DNA of 64,000 nucleotides from a bacterium. GTDB lineage: Bacteria > Bacillota > Bacilli > Lactobacillales > Streptococcaceae. The notes below the pieces were generated by a model, which was not told the DNA's origin, did no database searches, and worked only from the letters and a program-made list of their open reading frames with translations. Position 1 is the stretch's first letter, and each line of letters starts with the position of its first letter. Shown piece after piece: positions 20,019 to 30,887 of the stretch. The stretch is taken from NCBI GenBank assembly GCA_905221545.1, contig CAJNDO010000009.1, forward strand, positions 26,935-90,934, written 5' to 3'. Both the position numbers and the translations under genes were made by a program.

Positions 20019-20658
20019 GGCGGAGCCTCCTTTCTATCCAGCTAAAGACCAGTGAGATGGGCAGTAGCATAATCAGATAAGCAATTACCAACATAGCCAG
20101 CGCAATGTCTGTCTCATAATAGAGTCCAATCAAGTCCTTGGCGACGTACATGAGGTCGGCCAAAGCTACTGCTGAGAAAACGGAGGTTTCCTTGATGAGG
20201 AAAATGACATTGGCACTAAAAGAGGGTAGGGCTACCGCTGTTGCTTGTGGCAGAACCACATAGCGAAAGACCTGTACAGGTGTCAGACCGATGGCTAATC
20301 CAATCTCATGCTGTGTTTGACTGACAGCTTCTAGCCCACTTCGGAAAGATTCTGCCATATAGGAACCTCCTAAAAAGACCAGTCCTAGAGTAGCACAGAC
20401 TTCCGAAGATAGGACAATCCCTATTCGAGGAAGCCCGAAGTAGAGAAAGAAGAGTTGAATCAAAAGGGGCGTGTTGCGTGACAACTCGATGTAAGCTGTC
20501 GCTATTTGCGTCAAAACAGGGATGCGGTAATGCCGGATGATGCTGACGATTAAACCAAGCAGAAAAGATCCCAAAATTCCCCAAACTGCAATATGCAAGG
20601 TCAGAAGAAAAGCCTTCTGATATAGTGGTAGATATTGTTCAACAATGGACCAATCCAA
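19978..20658 (-). CDS. Amino-acid ABC transporter permease
   Basis: A 226-residue HisM-family permease, first gene of the operon. The EAA-type loop is EIGLAIGLTPVQVFRYVVLPQ (core EIGLAIGLTPVQVFRYVVLP). The likely start is a TTG codon at 20658-20656: GGGAGG lies 8 nt upstream on the minus strand and the hydrophobic N-terminus (LYQKAFLLTLHIAVWG) follows directly. An extended -10 (TGC-TACAAT) at 20697-20692 sits just before it. Confidence 0.9.
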   Translation of the reverse strand: MDWSIVEQYLPLYQKAFLLTLHIAVWGILGSFLLGLIVSIIRHYRIPVLTQIATAYIELSRNTPLLIQLFFLYFGLPRIGIVLSSEVCATLGLVFLGGSYMAESFRSGLEAVSQTQHEIGLAIGLTPVQVFRYVVLPQATAVALPSFSANVIFLIKETSVFSAVALADLMYVAKDLIGLYYETDIALAMLVIAYLIMLLPISLVFSWIERRLRHAGFGNPSTLSRK

Positions 20659-20840
20659 AAATAGAACCTCCCATCTAGAAATAATACAGTTATTGTAGCA
20701 CTTAAAAGCTCCTTTGGATAATATCTATTTTTTATTACCGTGATAAGGATTTTTTATCATAGACATAAAATTTCTGAAATTTCCAAACAAAATATTTGAA
20801 AAGTTTTGAAAAAAGGGTTAAGATATTTTTGTAATACACA

Positions 20841-20856
20841 AAGTAAACGCTTACTT
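20841..20856. promoter_or_regulatory. cre-like palindrome upstream of lctO
   Basis: AAGTAAACGCTTACTT is a palindrome with 6-bp arms; its core AGTAAACGCTTACT matches 12 of 14 cre positions, missing only the outer pair. It lies 17 nt before the lctO start, next to the Shine-Dalgarno. CcpA control of lctO is inferred. Confidence 0.6.
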
Positions 20857-20873
20857 ATTAAGGAGGACATTTT

Positions 20874-22010
20874 ATGTCATACAAAACAAGCAATGCAGAA
20901 GGCCATGTAGATTTCATCAATACCTATGATTTGGAGCCCATGGCGCAACAAGTGATTCCGAAAGCAGCCTTTGGCTATATCGCCAGTGGAGCAGAAGATA
21001 CTTTCACTTTACGTGAGAATATCCGTGCCTTTAACCACAAGCTCATTGTTCCGCATACACTTTGCAATGTAGAAAATCCAAGTACGGAGATTGAATTTGC
21101 AGGTGAAAAATTGTCTTCACCAATCATTATGGCGCCTGTTGCGGCTCATAAATTGGCGAATGAACAAGGTGAAGTAGCTACTGCGCGTGGTGTGCATGAG
21201 TTTGGGTCTCTTTATACAACTAGCTCTTACTCTACTGTCGACCTTCCAGAAATTACGGAAGCCCTTCAAGGGACACCTCATTGGTTCCAATTTTACTTTA
21301 GTAAGGATGACGGCATTAACCGTCACATCATGGACCGTGTGAAGGCTGAAGGTTATAAGGCGATTGTCTTGACTGCAGATGCAACTGTAGGAGGCAATCG
21401 TGAGGTTGATAAGCGTAATGGTTTTGTCTTCCCAGTTGGTATGCCAATTGTTGAAGAATACCTGCCAGAAGGTGCTGGTAAATCAATGGACTTTGTTTAC
21501 AAATCAGCTAAACAACGCTTGTCTCCACGTGATGTAGAGTTTATCGCTGAATACTCTGGTCTTCCTGTGTATGTCAAGGGACCACAATGCCGTGAGGACG
21601 TTGAACGTTCGCTTGCTGCAGGAGCCTCTGGTATCTGGGTAACCAACCACGGTGGCCGTCAAATTGACGGTGGACCAGCTGCCTTTGACTCACTTCAAGA
21701 AGTGGCAGAAGCAGTTGATAAACGTGTGCCAATTGTCTTTGACTCTGGTATTCGTCGTGGTCAACACGTCTTTAAAGCCTTGGCTTCAGGAGCAGACTTG
21801 GTAGCTATTGGTCGCCCTGTTATCTATGGCTTGGCCCTTGGTGGTAGTGTCGGTGTACGCCAAGTCTTTGAACACTTGAATGCGGAATTGAAGACAGTCA
21901 TGCAATTATCTGGAACTCAGACTATTGAAGATGTCAAACACTTCAAACTCCGTCACAACCCATACAACCCAACCTTCCCAGTTGACCCTCGTGACTTAAA
22001 ATTGTATTGA
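20874..22010 (+). CDS. lctO: L-lactate oxidase (FMN-dependent)
   Basis: Oxidises L-lactate with O2 to pyruvate and H2O2. The 378-residue alpha-hydroxy-acid oxidase has PKAAFGYIASGAEDT, the FMN-binding core, the substrate-site motif WVTNHGGRQIDGGPA (catalytic His and Arg) near residue 260, and FDSGIRRGQHVFKALASGAD for phosphate binding. A good AAGGAGGAC lies upstream. The pyruvate it makes can feed SpxB, encoded 3.5 kb downstream. Confidence 0.95.
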   Translation: MSYKTSNAEGHVDFINTYDLEPMAQQVIPKAAFGYIASGAEDTFTLRENIRAFNHKLIVPHTLCNVENPSTEIEFAGEKLSSPIIMAPVAAHKLANEQGEVATARGVHEFGSLYTTSSYSTVDLPEITEALQGTPHWFQFYFSKDDGINRHIMDRVKAEGYKAIVLTADATVGGNREVDKRNGFVFPVGMPIVEEYLPEGAGKSMDFVYKSAKQRLSPRDVEFIAEYSGLPVYVKGPQCREDVERSLAAGASGIWVTNHGGRQIDGGPAAFDSLQEVAEAVDKRVPIVFDSGIRRGQHVFKALASGADLVAIGRPVIYGLALGGSVGVRQVFEHLNAELKTVMQLSGTQTIEDVKHFKLRHNPYNPTFPVDPRDLKLY

Positions 22011-22021
22011 TAAAATGATTG

Positions 22022-22046
22022 CCTCCACTTGATGTGGGGGTTTTTC
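22022..22046 (+). terminator. Terminator after lctO
   Basis: CCTCCAC (22022-22028) pairs with GTGGGGG (22034-22040), followed by TTTTT. Confidence 0.8.
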
Positions 22047-22057
22047 CTTGTGTTTTA

Positions 22058-22208
22058 ATACTCTTCGAAAATCTCTTCAAACCACGTCAGCGTCGCCTTA
22101 CCGTATATATGTTACCAACTTCGTCAGTTCTATCTAGAACCTCAAAGCAGTGCTTTGAGCGACCTGAGGTTAGCTTCCTAGTTTGCTTTTTGATTTTCAT
22201 TGAGTATA
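22058..22208. repeat. BOX element (boxA-boxB-boxC)
   Basis: Starts ATACTCTTCGAAAATC and ends GATTTTCATTGAGTAT, the two BOX ends. CGTCAGCGTCGCC inside it corresponds to the well-known boxA core; CTTCGTCAGTTCTATCT with the CAAAGCAGTGCTTTG hairpin is one boxB unit; TTAGCTTCCTAGTTTGC is boxC. It lies between the lctO terminator and the cop promoter. BOX elements are abundant in S. pneumoniae and relatives. Confidence 0.85.
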
Positions 22209-22259
22209 AACACTTTTGAAATAAAGATTTTAAAAAAAGAGAAAGATTTGAATTTTATA

Positions 22260-22315
22260 ATTGACAAATGTAGATTTTAGGAGTATACTAATAACTGTAA
22301 TCGACAAATGTAGAT
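22260..22315 (+). promoter_or_regulatory. cop promoter with two CopY operators
   Basis: TTGACA (22261-22266) and TATACT (22284-22289) have a 17-bp spacer. Two operators fit the cop-box pattern around ACANNTGT: ATTGACAAATGTAGAT (22260-22275), overlapping the -35, and ATCGACAAATGTAGAT (22300-22315), downstream of the start site. CopY bound at both would shut the promoter until Cu(I) releases it. Confidence 0.88.
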
Positions 22316-22330
22316 TTAGGAGGTGTGATT

Positions 22331-22726
22331 ATGCAGATTTCAGATGCAGAATGGCAGGTCATGAAGATTATTTGGATGCAAGGAGAGCAAACCAGTACGG
22401 ATTTGATCAGGGTTCTGGCGGAGCGGTTCGACTGGTCCAAGTCAACCATTCAAACTCTTTTGGCTCGTTTGGTTGAGAAAGAGTGTTTGACTCGGAAAAA
22501 AGAAGGCAAGTCCTTTGTCTATTCAGCCCTTTTAACTTTGGACCAAAGTCGAGACTTGCTTGTCCAAGATATTAAAGATAAAGTTTGTTCCCGTAGGATT
22601 AAGAACTTGTTGGCTGATTTGATTGCTGAATGTGATTTTACTCAGGCTGACTTAGAAGACTTGGAAGCTGTGATTTCAGAGAAGAAATCAAGCGCTGTAA
22701 CAAAAGTAAAATGTAATTGTATGTAA
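22331..22726 (+). CDS. copY: Copper-responsive repressor CopY
   Basis: BlaI/CopY-family repressor of 131 residues with an N-terminal winged helix (ISDAEWQVMKIIW, STIQTLLARLVEKECL). The C-terminus is KVKCNCM: only one CxC motif is present, against the CxCxxxxCxC of Enterococcus hirae CopY. I chose ATG 22331, 7 nt after AGGAGG; the GTG at 22325 is too near. First gene of copY-cupA-copA and autoregulated through the two operators. Confidence 0.94.
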   Translation: MQISDAEWQVMKIIWMQGEQTSTDLIRVLAERFDWSKSTIQTLLARLVEKECLTRKKEGKSFVYSALLTLDQSRDLLVQDIKDKVCSRRIKNLLADLIAECDFTQADLEDLEAVISEKKSSAVTKVKCNCM

Positions 22727-22736
22727 AGGAGACGTC

Positions 22737-23108
22737 ATGTTAAATAGTATTGTAACCATTATTTGTATTGCCCTTATCGCTTTTATCTTGTTTTGGTTTT
22801 TCAAAAAGCCTGAAAAATCTGGACAAAAGGCCCAGCAAAAAAAGGGCTACCAAGAGATTCGAGTGGAGGTCATGGGGGGCTATACGCCTGAGTTGATTAT
22901 CCTCAAAAAATCAGTGCCAGCCCGCATTGTCTTTGACCGTAAGGACCCTTCACCCTGTCTGGACCAAATTGTTTTTCCAGACTTTGGTGTGCATGCGGAC
23001 CTGACAATGGGGGAAGAGTATGTAGTGGAAATCACGCCTGAGCAGGCTGGAGAGTATGGTTTCTCTTGTGGCATGAATATGATGCACGGCAAGATGATTG
23101 TAGAATAG
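22737..23108 (+). CDS. cupA: Membrane-anchored copper chaperone CupA
   Basis: A 123-residue copper-binding protein: one N-terminal membrane helix (about 4-22) and a cytoplasmic cupredoxin fold. Cu(I) ligands described for pneumococcal CupA are present: C74 (SPCLD), C111, M113, M116 in SCGMNMMHGKM. It takes up copper at the membrane and passes it to CopA. It lies 10 nt after copY behind AAAGGAGACGTC. Confidence 0.93.
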   Translation: MLNSIVTIICIALIAFILFWFFKKPEKSGQKAQQKKGYQEIRVEVMGGYTPELIILKKSVPARIVFDRKDPSPCLDQIVFPDFGVHADLTMGEEYVVEITPEQAGEYGFSCGMNMMHGKMIVE

Positions 23109-23117
23109 GAGAATGAT

Positions 23118-25361
23118 ATGACTGAAATTGTAAAAGCAAGTCTTGAAAATGGTGTTCAAAAAATCCGTATCACGGCAGACAAAGGCTATCATCCAGCCCA
23201 TATCCAGCTTCAAAAGGGAATTCCAGCTGAGATTACCTTTCATCGAGCAACTCCTTTAAACTGTTACAAGGAAATTCTGTTTGAAGAAGAAGGCATCTTG
23301 GAACCAATAGGCGTTGATGAAGAGAAGGTAATTCGTTTTACACCTCAAGAATTAGGCCAACATGAATTTTCTTGTGGCATGAAGATGCAAAAGGGAAGCT
23401 ATACAGTTGTTGAGAAGACTCGAAAATCTCTATCACTTTTACAGCGTTTTTGGATTACTAGTATCTTTACTGTGCCTCTTGTGATCCTCATGATTGGGAT
23501 GTCGACAGGAGGAATGAGTCACCAAGTCATGCGTTGGGGCACCTTTTTAGCCACAACACCGATTATGCTAGTAGCAGGTGGTCCTTATATCCAAAGTGCT
23601 TGGGCTAGTTTTAAAAAGCACAATGCCAACATGGATACCTTGGTTGCTCTGGGAACCCTAGTAGCCTATTTCTATAGCTTAGTTGCCCTCTTTGCAGGTC
23701 TCCCTGTTTACTTTGAAAGTGCTGCCTTTATCTTCTTCTTCGTTCTTATGGGAGCCGTTTTTGAGGAGAAAATGCGGAAAAATACTTCCCAAGCTGTGGA
23801 GAAATTACTTGACTTGCAGGCTAAAACTGCAGAAGTCTTGCGTGAGGATAACTATGTTCAAGTCCCTTTGGAGCAAGTCAAGGTAGGTGACCTGATTCGA
23901 GTGCGTCCCGGTGAAAAGATTGCGGTTGATGGTGTCGTAGTAGAAGGTATCTCTAGTATTGATGAGTCTATGGTGACAGGTGAGAGCCTGCCAGTGGACA
24001 AGACAGTTGGAGATACCGTCATTGGTTCAACCATCAATAATAGTGGAACACTTGTTTTTAGAGCAGAAAAAGTTGGTTCAGAGACTGTTTTGGCTCAGAT
24101 TGTGGATTTTGTGAAGAAAGCTCAGACAAGTCGTGCGCCGATTCAGGATTTGACGGATAAGATTTCAGGTATTTTTGTCCCAGCAGTTGTCATTTTAGGG
24201 ATTGTGACCTTTTGGGTTTGGTTCGTCTTGCTCAGGGATAGTGTAGTTGTGCTTGGAGCGAGCTTTGTGTCTTCGCTTCTCTATGGAGTAGCAGTTCTGA
24301 TTATTGCCTGCCCTTGTGCATTGGGACTTGCAACACCGACAGCCCTTATGGTGGGGACAGGTCGCAGTGCCAAGATGGGAGTTCTCCTCAAAAATGGAAC
24401 GGTTCTACAGGAAATCCAGAAAGTTCAAACTATCGTCTTTGATAAGACCGGGACTTTGACTGAAGGGAAACCTGTGGTCACAGATATCATCGGCGACGAA
24501 GTAGAAGTGCTTGGATTGGCAGCTTCCTTGGAAGAAGCTTCTCAACACCCACTGGCTGAAGCCGTTGTGAAACGAGCGAGTGAAGCTGGACTTGAGCTTC
24601 AAACTGTTGAAAATTTTCAAGCCTTGCACGGAAAAGGTGTCTCAGGGCAAATCAATGGAAAACAAGTTCTGCTTGGAAATGCTAAAATGCTGGATGGCAT
24701 GAACATTTCTAGCACTTATCAAGAAAAACTAGAAGAACTGGAAAAAGAAGCTAAGACAGTTGTGTTCTTGGCTGTTGAGAATGAAATCAAAGGCTTGCTT
24801 GCTCTGCAAGATATTCCTAAGGAAAATGCTAAGCTTGCCATCAGTCAGTTGAAAAAACGAGGTCTTAAAACAGTCATGCTGACGGGAGACAATGCTGGTG
24901 TGGCGCGTGCTATTGCAGATCAAATCGGAATCGAAGAGGTCATTGCAGGTGTCTTGCCAGAAGAAAAAGCTCATGAAATCCATAAACTACAAGCGGCTGG
25001 CAAAGTAGCCTTTGTTGGGGACGGTATCAATGACGCTCCTGCCCTTAGTGTAGCAGATGTGGGGATTGCTATGGGAGCTGGAACGGATATTGCCATCGAG
25101 TCAGCAGATTTGGTGTTGACAACTAATAACCTCCTAGGAGTGGTTCGTGCCTTTGACATGAGTAAGAAAACCTTTAATCGAATTCTGCTCAATCTTTTCT
25201 GGGCCTTTATCTACAATGTCGCCGGAATTCCGATTGCAGCAGGAGTCTTTTCTGGTGTTGGACTAGTCCTCAATCCAGAACTAGCTGGTCTAGCCATGGC
25301 CTTTAGTTCTGTATCTGTTCTGACTAGTTCACTCTTACTAAACTTTAGTAAAATAGATTAA
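23118..25361 (+). CDS. copA: Copper-exporting P1B-type ATPase CopA
   Basis: A 747-residue Cu(I) exporter. The N-terminal ~95 residues are a CupA-like cupredoxin domain (SCGMKMQKG), not the usual CxxC heavy-metal domain. Then come TGES (actuator), the transmembrane metal site CPC at residues 398-400, the phosphorylation motif DKTGTLT from D442, HP in SQHPLAEA, and [10 protein letters not shown] near 635. It follows cupA by 9 nt. A weak hairpin (AAAAGC/GCTTTT, about 25361-25382) follows the stop. Confidence 0.96.
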   Translation: MTEIVKASLENGVQKIRITADKGYHPAHIQLQKGIPAEITFHRATPLNCYKEILFEEEGILEPIGVDEEKVIRFTPQELGQHEFSCGMKMQKGSYTVVEKTRKSLSLLQRFWITSIFTVPLVILMIGMSTGGMSHQVMRWGTFLATTPIMLVAGGPYIQSAWASFKKHNANMDTLVALGTLVAYFYSLVALFAGLPVYFESAAFIFFFVLMGAVFEEKMRKNTSQAVEKLLDLQAKTAEVLREDNYVQVPLEQVKVGDLIRVRPGEKIAVDGVVVEGISSIDESMVTGESLPVDKTVGDTVIGSTINNSGTLVFRAEKVGSETVLAQIVDFVKKAQTSRAPIQDLTDKISGIFVPAVVILGIVTFWVWFVLLRDSVVVLGASFVSSLLYGVAVLIIACPCALGLATPTALMVGTGRSAKMGVLLKNGTVLQEIQKVQTIVFDKTGTLTEGKPVVTDIIGDEVEVLGLAASLEEASQHPLAEAVVKRASEAGLELQTVENFQALHGKGVSGQINGKQVLLGNAKMLDGMNISSTYQEKLEELEKEAKTVVFLAVENEIKGLLALQDIPKENAKLAISQLKKRGLKTVMLTGDNAGVARAIADQIGIEEVIAGVLPEEKAHEIHKLQAAGKVAFVGDGINDAPALSVADVGIAMGAGTDIAIESADLVLTTNNLLGVVRAFDMSKKTFNRILLNLFWAFIYNVAGIPIAAGVFSGVGLVLNPELAGLAMAFSSVSVLTSSLLLNFSKID

Positions 25362-25398
25362 AAGCTGGCTTGCTCGCTTTTTATTATAAAACAGAGAT

Positions 25399-25514
25399 TA
25401 AAAACGTTTTCAAACTGTACTGTAATAGAGAATGAAATCTTCTGAGCAGATTCTTAGTAAACTAAAAATAAATGTGATAAATTAGTATTGTAAAAATTTG
25501 CTGAAACGTTTTCA
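25399..25514. promoter_or_regulatory. Two cre-like sites upstream of spxB
   Basis: TAAAAACGTTTTCA (25399-25412) matches 13 of 14 cre positions. TGAAACGTTTTCA (25502-25514) is a cre-like palindrome one base short. The sites lie 160 and 60 bp before spxB. I could not choose a convincing -35/-10 pair in this AT-rich region. Confidence 0.5.
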
Positions 25515-25572
25515 AAAACTATATGAAATCTTTTTTAGTAGATTTAAAAATATTTGAAGGAGAGTTATCATT

Positions 25573-27348
25573 ATGACTCAAGGGAAAATTACTGCATCTG
25601 CAGCAATGCTTAATGTATTGAAAACATGGGGCGTAGACACAATCTACGGTATCCCATCAGGAACACTCAGCTCATTGATGGACGCTTTGGCTGAAGACAA
25701 AGATATCCGCTTCTTGCAAGTTCGCCACGAAGAAACAGGTGCTCTTGCAGCGGTTATGCAAGCTAAATTCGGCGGCTCAATCGGGGTTGCAGTTGGTTCA
25801 GGTGGTCCAGGTGCGACTCACTTGATTAACGGTGTTTACGATGCAGCTATGGATAACACTCCATTCCTAGCAATCCTTGGATCACGTCCAGTTAACGAAC
25901 TCAACATGGATGCTTTCCAAGAATTGAACCAAAACCCAATGTACAACGGTATCGCTGTATACAACAAACGTGTAGCTTATGCTGAGCAATTACCAAAAGT
26001 AATCGACGAAGCTTGCCGTGCTGCAGTTTCTAAAAAAGGTCCAGCTGTTGTTGAAATTCCAGTAAACTTCGGTTTCCAAGAAATCGACGAAAACTCATAC
26101 TACGGTTCAGGTTCATACGAACGTTCATTCATCGCTCCTGCTTTGAACGAAGCTGAAATCGACAAAGCTGTTGAAATCTTGAACAATGCTGAACGCCCAG
26201 TTATCTATGCTGGTTACGGTGGTGTTAAAGCTGGTGAAGTGATCACTGAATTGTCACGTAAAATCAAAGCACCAATCATCACAACTGGTAAAAACTTTGA
26301 AGCTTTCGAATGGAACTATGAAGGTTTGACAGGTTCTGCTTACCGTGTTGGTTGGAAACCAGCCAACGAAGTGGTCTTTGAAGCAGACACAGTTCTTTTC
26401 CTTGGTTCAAACTTCCCATTTGCTGAAGTTTACCAAGCCTTCAAGAACACTGAAAAATTCATCCAAGTCGATATCGATCCATACAAACTTGGTAAACGTC
26501 ATGCCCTTGATGCTTCTATCCTTGGTGACGCAGGTCAAGCAGCGAAAGCAATCCTTGACAAAGTAAACCCAGTTGAGTCTACTCCATGGTGGCGTGCAAA
26601 CGTGAAGAACAACCAAAACTGGCGTGATTACATGAACAAACTCGAAGGTAAAACTGAGGGTGAATTGCAATTGTATCAAGTTTACAATGCAATCAACAAA
26701 CATGCTGATCAAGACGCTATCTATTCGATCGACGTAGGTGACACTACTCAAACATCTACTCGTCACCTTCACATGACACCTAAGAACATGTGGCGTACAT
26801 CTCCACTCTTTGCGACAATGGGTATTGCCCTTCCTGGTGGTATCGCTGCTAAGAAAGACAATCCAGATCGCCAAGTATGGAACATCATGGGTGACGGTGC
26901 ATTCAACATGTGCTACCCAGACGTTATCACAAACGTTCAATACGACCTTCCAGTTATCAACGTTGTCTTCTCAAATGGTAAATATGCCTTCATCAAGGAC
27001 AAATACGAAGACACAAACAAACACTTGTTTGGTTGTGACTTCCCTAATGCTGACTATGCGAAAATCGCTGAAGCTCAAGGAGCTGTTGGATTTACAGTTG
27101 ACCGTATCGAAGACATCGATGCAGTTGTAGCAGAAGCTGTTAAATTGAACAAAGAAGGTAAAACTGTTGTTATCGATGCTCGCATCAGTCAACACCGTCC
27201 ACTTCCAGTAGAAGTACTTGAATTGGATCCAAAACTTCACTCAGAAGAAGCAATCAAAGCCTTCAAGGAAAAATACGAAGCAGAAGAACTCGTACCATTC
27301 CGTCTCTTCTTGGAAGAAGAAGGTTTGCAATCACGCGTAATTAAATAA
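25573..27348 (+). CDS. spxB: Pyruvate oxidase
   Basis: Converts pyruvate, phosphate and O2 to acetyl phosphate, CO2 and H2O2, the main H2O2 source in these streptococci. The 591-residue TPP/FAD enzyme has the N-terminal TPP-site glutamate region ([16 protein letters not shown]), the central FAD domain, and the C-terminal TPP/Mg motif [15 protein letters not shown]. Codon use is strongly biased to preferred codons, consistent with high expression. AAGGAGAG precedes the ATG. Confidence 0.97.
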   Translation: MTQGKITASAAMLNVLKTWGVDTIYGIPSGTLSSLMDALAEDKDIRFLQVRHEETGALAAVMQAKFGGSIGVAVGSGGPGATHLINGVYDAAMDNTPFLAILGSRPVNELNMDAFQELNQNPMYNGIAVYNKRVAYAEQLPKVIDEACRAAVSKKGPAVVEIPVNFGFQEIDENSYYGSGSYERSFIAPALNEAEIDKAVEILNNAERPVIYAGYGGVKAGEVITELSRKIKAPIITTGKNFEAFEWNYEGLTGSAYRVGWKPANEVVFEADTVLFLGSNFPFAEVYQAFKNTEKFIQVDIDPYKLGKRHALDASILGDAGQAAKAILDKVNPVESTPWWRANVKNNQNWRDYMNKLEGKTEGELQLYQVYNAINKHADQDAIYSIDVGDTTQTSTRHLHMTPKNMWRTSPLFATMGIALPGGIAAKKDNPDRQVWNIMGDGAFNMCYPDVITNVQYDLPVINVVFSNGKYAFIKDKYEDTNKHLFGCDFPNADYAKIAEAQGAVGFTVDRIEDIDAVVAEAVKLNKEGKTVVIDARISQHRPLPVEVLELDPKLHSEEAIKAFKEKYEAEELVPFRLFLEEEGLQSRVIK

Positions 27349-27364
27349 TTCCTTCGTGGAACTT

Positions 27365-27392
27365 AAAAAGATCGGAGCAATCCGGTCTTTTT
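27365..27392 (+). terminator. Terminator after spxB
   Basis: AAAGATCGGA pairs with TCCGGTCTTT through one wobble pair, then T-run. It runs into the Shine-Dalgarno of the next gene. Confidence 0.8.
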
Positions 27393-27406
27393 ATGGAGGA
27401 TAGTAA

Positions 27407-27754
27407 ATGAATTTAAATCAATTAGATATTATCGTTTCAGATGTTCCCCAAGTCTGTGCTGACTTGGAGCGTATTTTGGATAAAAAAGCTGATTATGTTG
27501 ACGATGTTTTTGCTCAATTCACGATTGGCAGTCACTGCCTCATGTTGTCTCAAAATCATTTGGTTCCTATGGAAAACTTTCAGTCAGGCATCATTCTTCA
27601 CATCGAGGTTGAGGATGTAGACCAGAACTACCAACGGTTGAAAGATCTTGGTATCACAGTTTTAAACGGCCCAGCTGTAACCGATTGGGGAACAGAGTCC
27701 TTATTAGTTAAAGGCCCTGCCGGTCTTGTGATTGATTTTTATCGTATGAAGTAG
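27407..27754 (+). CDS. VOC (glyoxalase/bleomycin-resistance) family protein
   Basis: A 115-residue vicinal-oxygen-chelate protein with paired beta-alpha-beta-beta-beta units (LDIIVSDVPQVCADLE; ILHIEVEDVDQNYQRLKDLG; VKGPAGLVIDFYRM). Substrate unknown. AGGAG is 9 nt upstream. It sits between two nearly identical terminators, directly after spxB, so readthrough from spxB may supply its transcription. Confidence 0.85.
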   Translation: MNLNQLDIIVSDVPQVCADLERILDKKADYVDDVFAQFTIGSHCLMLSQNHLVPMENFQSGIILHIEVEDVDQNYQRLKDLGITVLNGPAVTDWGTESLLVKGPAGLVIDFYRMK

Positions 27755-27810
27755 GTAATGCTATTATCAAATTTTTACCTAAAATTTAAACATTCTTGGA
27801 GCAGAACTTG

Positions 27811-27837
27811 AAAAGATCGGACTAATCCGGTCTTTTT
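27811..27837 (+). terminator. Terminator after the VOC gene, near copy of the spxB terminator
   Basis: Same core as at 27365: AAAGATCGGA, 4-nt loop, TCCGGTCTTT, T-run. Confidence 0.8.
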
Positions 27838-27951
27838 CTTATCATAAGACTGTGATAGTTTACATTTTTATAACAAAATTTCCAAATTCTTGTTTGTTTT
27901 TGCATCAAATTATAAAATAGAAAGCATAAAAGAATAAAAGAGGTTTTGAAA

Positions 27952-28212
27952 ATGTCTGAAAAACAAATGAAAGTTTTAGGTTGGCTAGCGACCTTCATGT
28001 CCGTTATGATGTATGTGTCTTACTTCCCACAAATCATGAATAATCTTGCCGGTCAAAAAGGGAATTTTATCCAGCCCTTGGTTGCAGCTATCAACTGTAG
28101 TCTTTGGGTTTACTACGGTCTTTTCAAAAAGGAAAGAGATATTCCCCTTGTTGCTGCCAATGCACCTGGTATCGTGTTTGGTCTAGTAACGGCTATCACA
28201 GCTTTGATTTAA
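27952..28212 (+). CDS. SemiSWEET family transporter
   Basis: An 86-residue membrane protein with three hydrophobic helices (about 7-25, 38-55, 62-84) and the PQ-loop SYFPQI in helix 1, as in bacterial SemiSWEET sugar transporters, which work as dimers. Substrate unknown, probably a sugar. I chose ATG 27952, 8 nt after GAGG; a TTG two codons earlier is less likely. Confidence 0.85.
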   Translation: MSEKQMKVLGWLATFMSVMMYVSYFPQIMNNLAGQKGNFIQPLVAAINCSLWVYYGLFKKERDIPLVAANAPGIVFGLVTAITALI

Positions 28213-28216
28213 AAAG

Positions 28217-28239
28217 AAGACTGGTTTCAGTCTTTTTTT
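28217..28239 (+). terminator. Terminator after the SemiSWEET gene
   Basis: AAGACTG pairs with CAGTCTT, loop GTTT, followed by TTTTTT. Confidence 0.8.
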
Positions 28240-28332
28240 CGTACATGTAAGCAAGAACAGTACCATCATTACCCAGATACTTCCAAACTTTTTATCTCCT
28301 TTTTAGTATAATAGAAGTAATAAATCAAGTGA

Positions 28333-29782
<1,450 letters not shown>

Positions 29783-29843
29783 AGCACATTTGTTCACTAT
29801 TTTTATAAAATCTTCTCCCTACTTTATATAATAGGAAAAAGAG

Positions 29844-29872
29844 TTCAATTAGACCTAGCTTTTTGCTATAAT
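29844..29872 (+). promoter_or_regulatory. manA promoter
   Basis: Extended -10 TGC-TATAAT (hexamer 29867-29872) with a weak -35 TTCAAT (29844-29849), 17-bp spacer. Confidence 0.6.
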
Positions 29873-29902
29873 GAGGGAAGAAAAATCAGACAGGAGATCA
29901 AG

Positions 29903-30847
29903 ATGTCAGAACCATTATTTTTACAATCAGTTATGCAAGAAAAAATCTGGGGTGGAACCAAGCTACGTGATGAGTTTGGCTACGATATTCCAAGTGAAAA
30001 AATCGGAGAATATTGGGCCATCTCAGCTCACCCAAATGGTGTCTCTAAAGTTGCAAATGGTCGCTACGAGGGAACAGACCTAGCTACTTTGTATGCGGAA
30101 CACCGTGAGTTGTTTGGCAATCGTCCAGAACCTGTATTTCCACTTTTGACCAAAATCCTCGATGCCAACGACTGGCTCAGTGTCCAAGTTCACCCAGACG
30201 ATGCCTATGGACTAGAGCATGAAGGCGAGCTTGGAAAAACAGAATGCTGGTATATTATCGCTGCAGACGAAGGTTCAGAGATTATCTACGGTCACAATGC
30301 CAAGTCAAAAGAAGAACTCCGCCAGCAAATCGAGGACAAGAACTGGGATGCCTTGCTGACAAAAGTGCCTGTTAAGGCCGGAGATTTCTTCTATGTACCA
30401 AGTGGGACTATGCACGCTATTGGTGCAGGTATTTTAATCCTTGAAACACAACAATCTAGCGACACAACCTACCGTGTCTATGACTTTGACCGTAAGGATA
30501 ATAATGGCAACTTGCGTGAACTTCACCTTGAAAAATCTATCGATGTTTTGAACATTGGCGAGCCTGCTAATAGCCGTCCTGTAACTGTTAAAGCAGATGA
30601 TTTGCGTTCAACTTTACTTGTCTCTAATGATTTCTTTGCAGTTTACAAGTGGGAAATTAATGGGAAAGTTGACTTTGAAAAGACAGCTGACTACAGCTTG
30701 TTCAGTGTCTTGGCTGGTCAAGGTCAACTAACTGTTGACGGGAAAAACTATCCAATTCAAAAAGGTAGCCACTTTATCCTACCAAGTGATGTTGAAGCTT
30801 GGACCCTAGAAGGGCAAGGCTTGGAATTGATTGTTAGTCATCCATAA
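29903..30847 (+). CDS. manA: Mannose-6-phosphate isomerase
   Basis: Interconverts mannose 6-phosphate and fructose 6-phosphate. The 314-residue type I zinc enzyme starts with KIWGGTKL, has the zinc ligands QVHPDD (about residue 95) and GKTECWYI, and VPSGTMHAIGAG in the cupin core. CAGGAGATCAAG precedes the ATG. It has its own promoter and shares a terminator with the convergent transporter gene. Confidence 0.96.
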   Translation: MSEPLFLQSVMQEKIWGGTKLRDEFGYDIPSEKIGEYWAISAHPNGVSKVANGRYEGTDLATLYAEHRELFGNRPEPVFPLLTKILDANDWLSVQVHPDDAYGLEHEGELGKTECWYIIAADEGSEIIYGHNAKSKEELRQQIEDKNWDALLTKVPVKAGDFFYVPSGTMHAIGAGILILETQQSSDTTYRVYDFDRKDNNGNLRELHLEKSIDVLNIGEPANSRPVTVKADDLRSTLLVSNDFFAVYKWEINGKVDFEKTADYSLFSVLAGQGQLTVDGKNYPIQKGSHFILPSDVEAWTLEGQGLELIVSHP

Positions 30848-30852
30848 CAAAT

Positions 30853-30885
30853 AAAGGACCTGAGTTTATTACTCAAGTCCTTTTT
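30853..30885. terminator. Bidirectional terminator between manA and the SNF transporter
   Basis: AAAGGAC-TGAGT pairs with ACTCA-GTCCTTT, flanked by A-run and T-run. Confidence 0.8.
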
Positions 30886-30887
30886 GA

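Noticed and set aside
22058-22208. Reading the three BOX-like repeats as RUP elements or IS630-related MITEs
   Set aside because: Their ends (ATACTCTTCGAAAATC, ATTGAGTAT) and the core CGTCAGCGTCGCC are those of BOX boxA and boxC, and lengths of 105 and 151 bp fit boxA-C and boxA-B-C.
26407-26940. A 177-codon minus-strand frame within spxB
   Set aside because: It is created by strong codon bias on the sense strand; no start signal or recognisable product.
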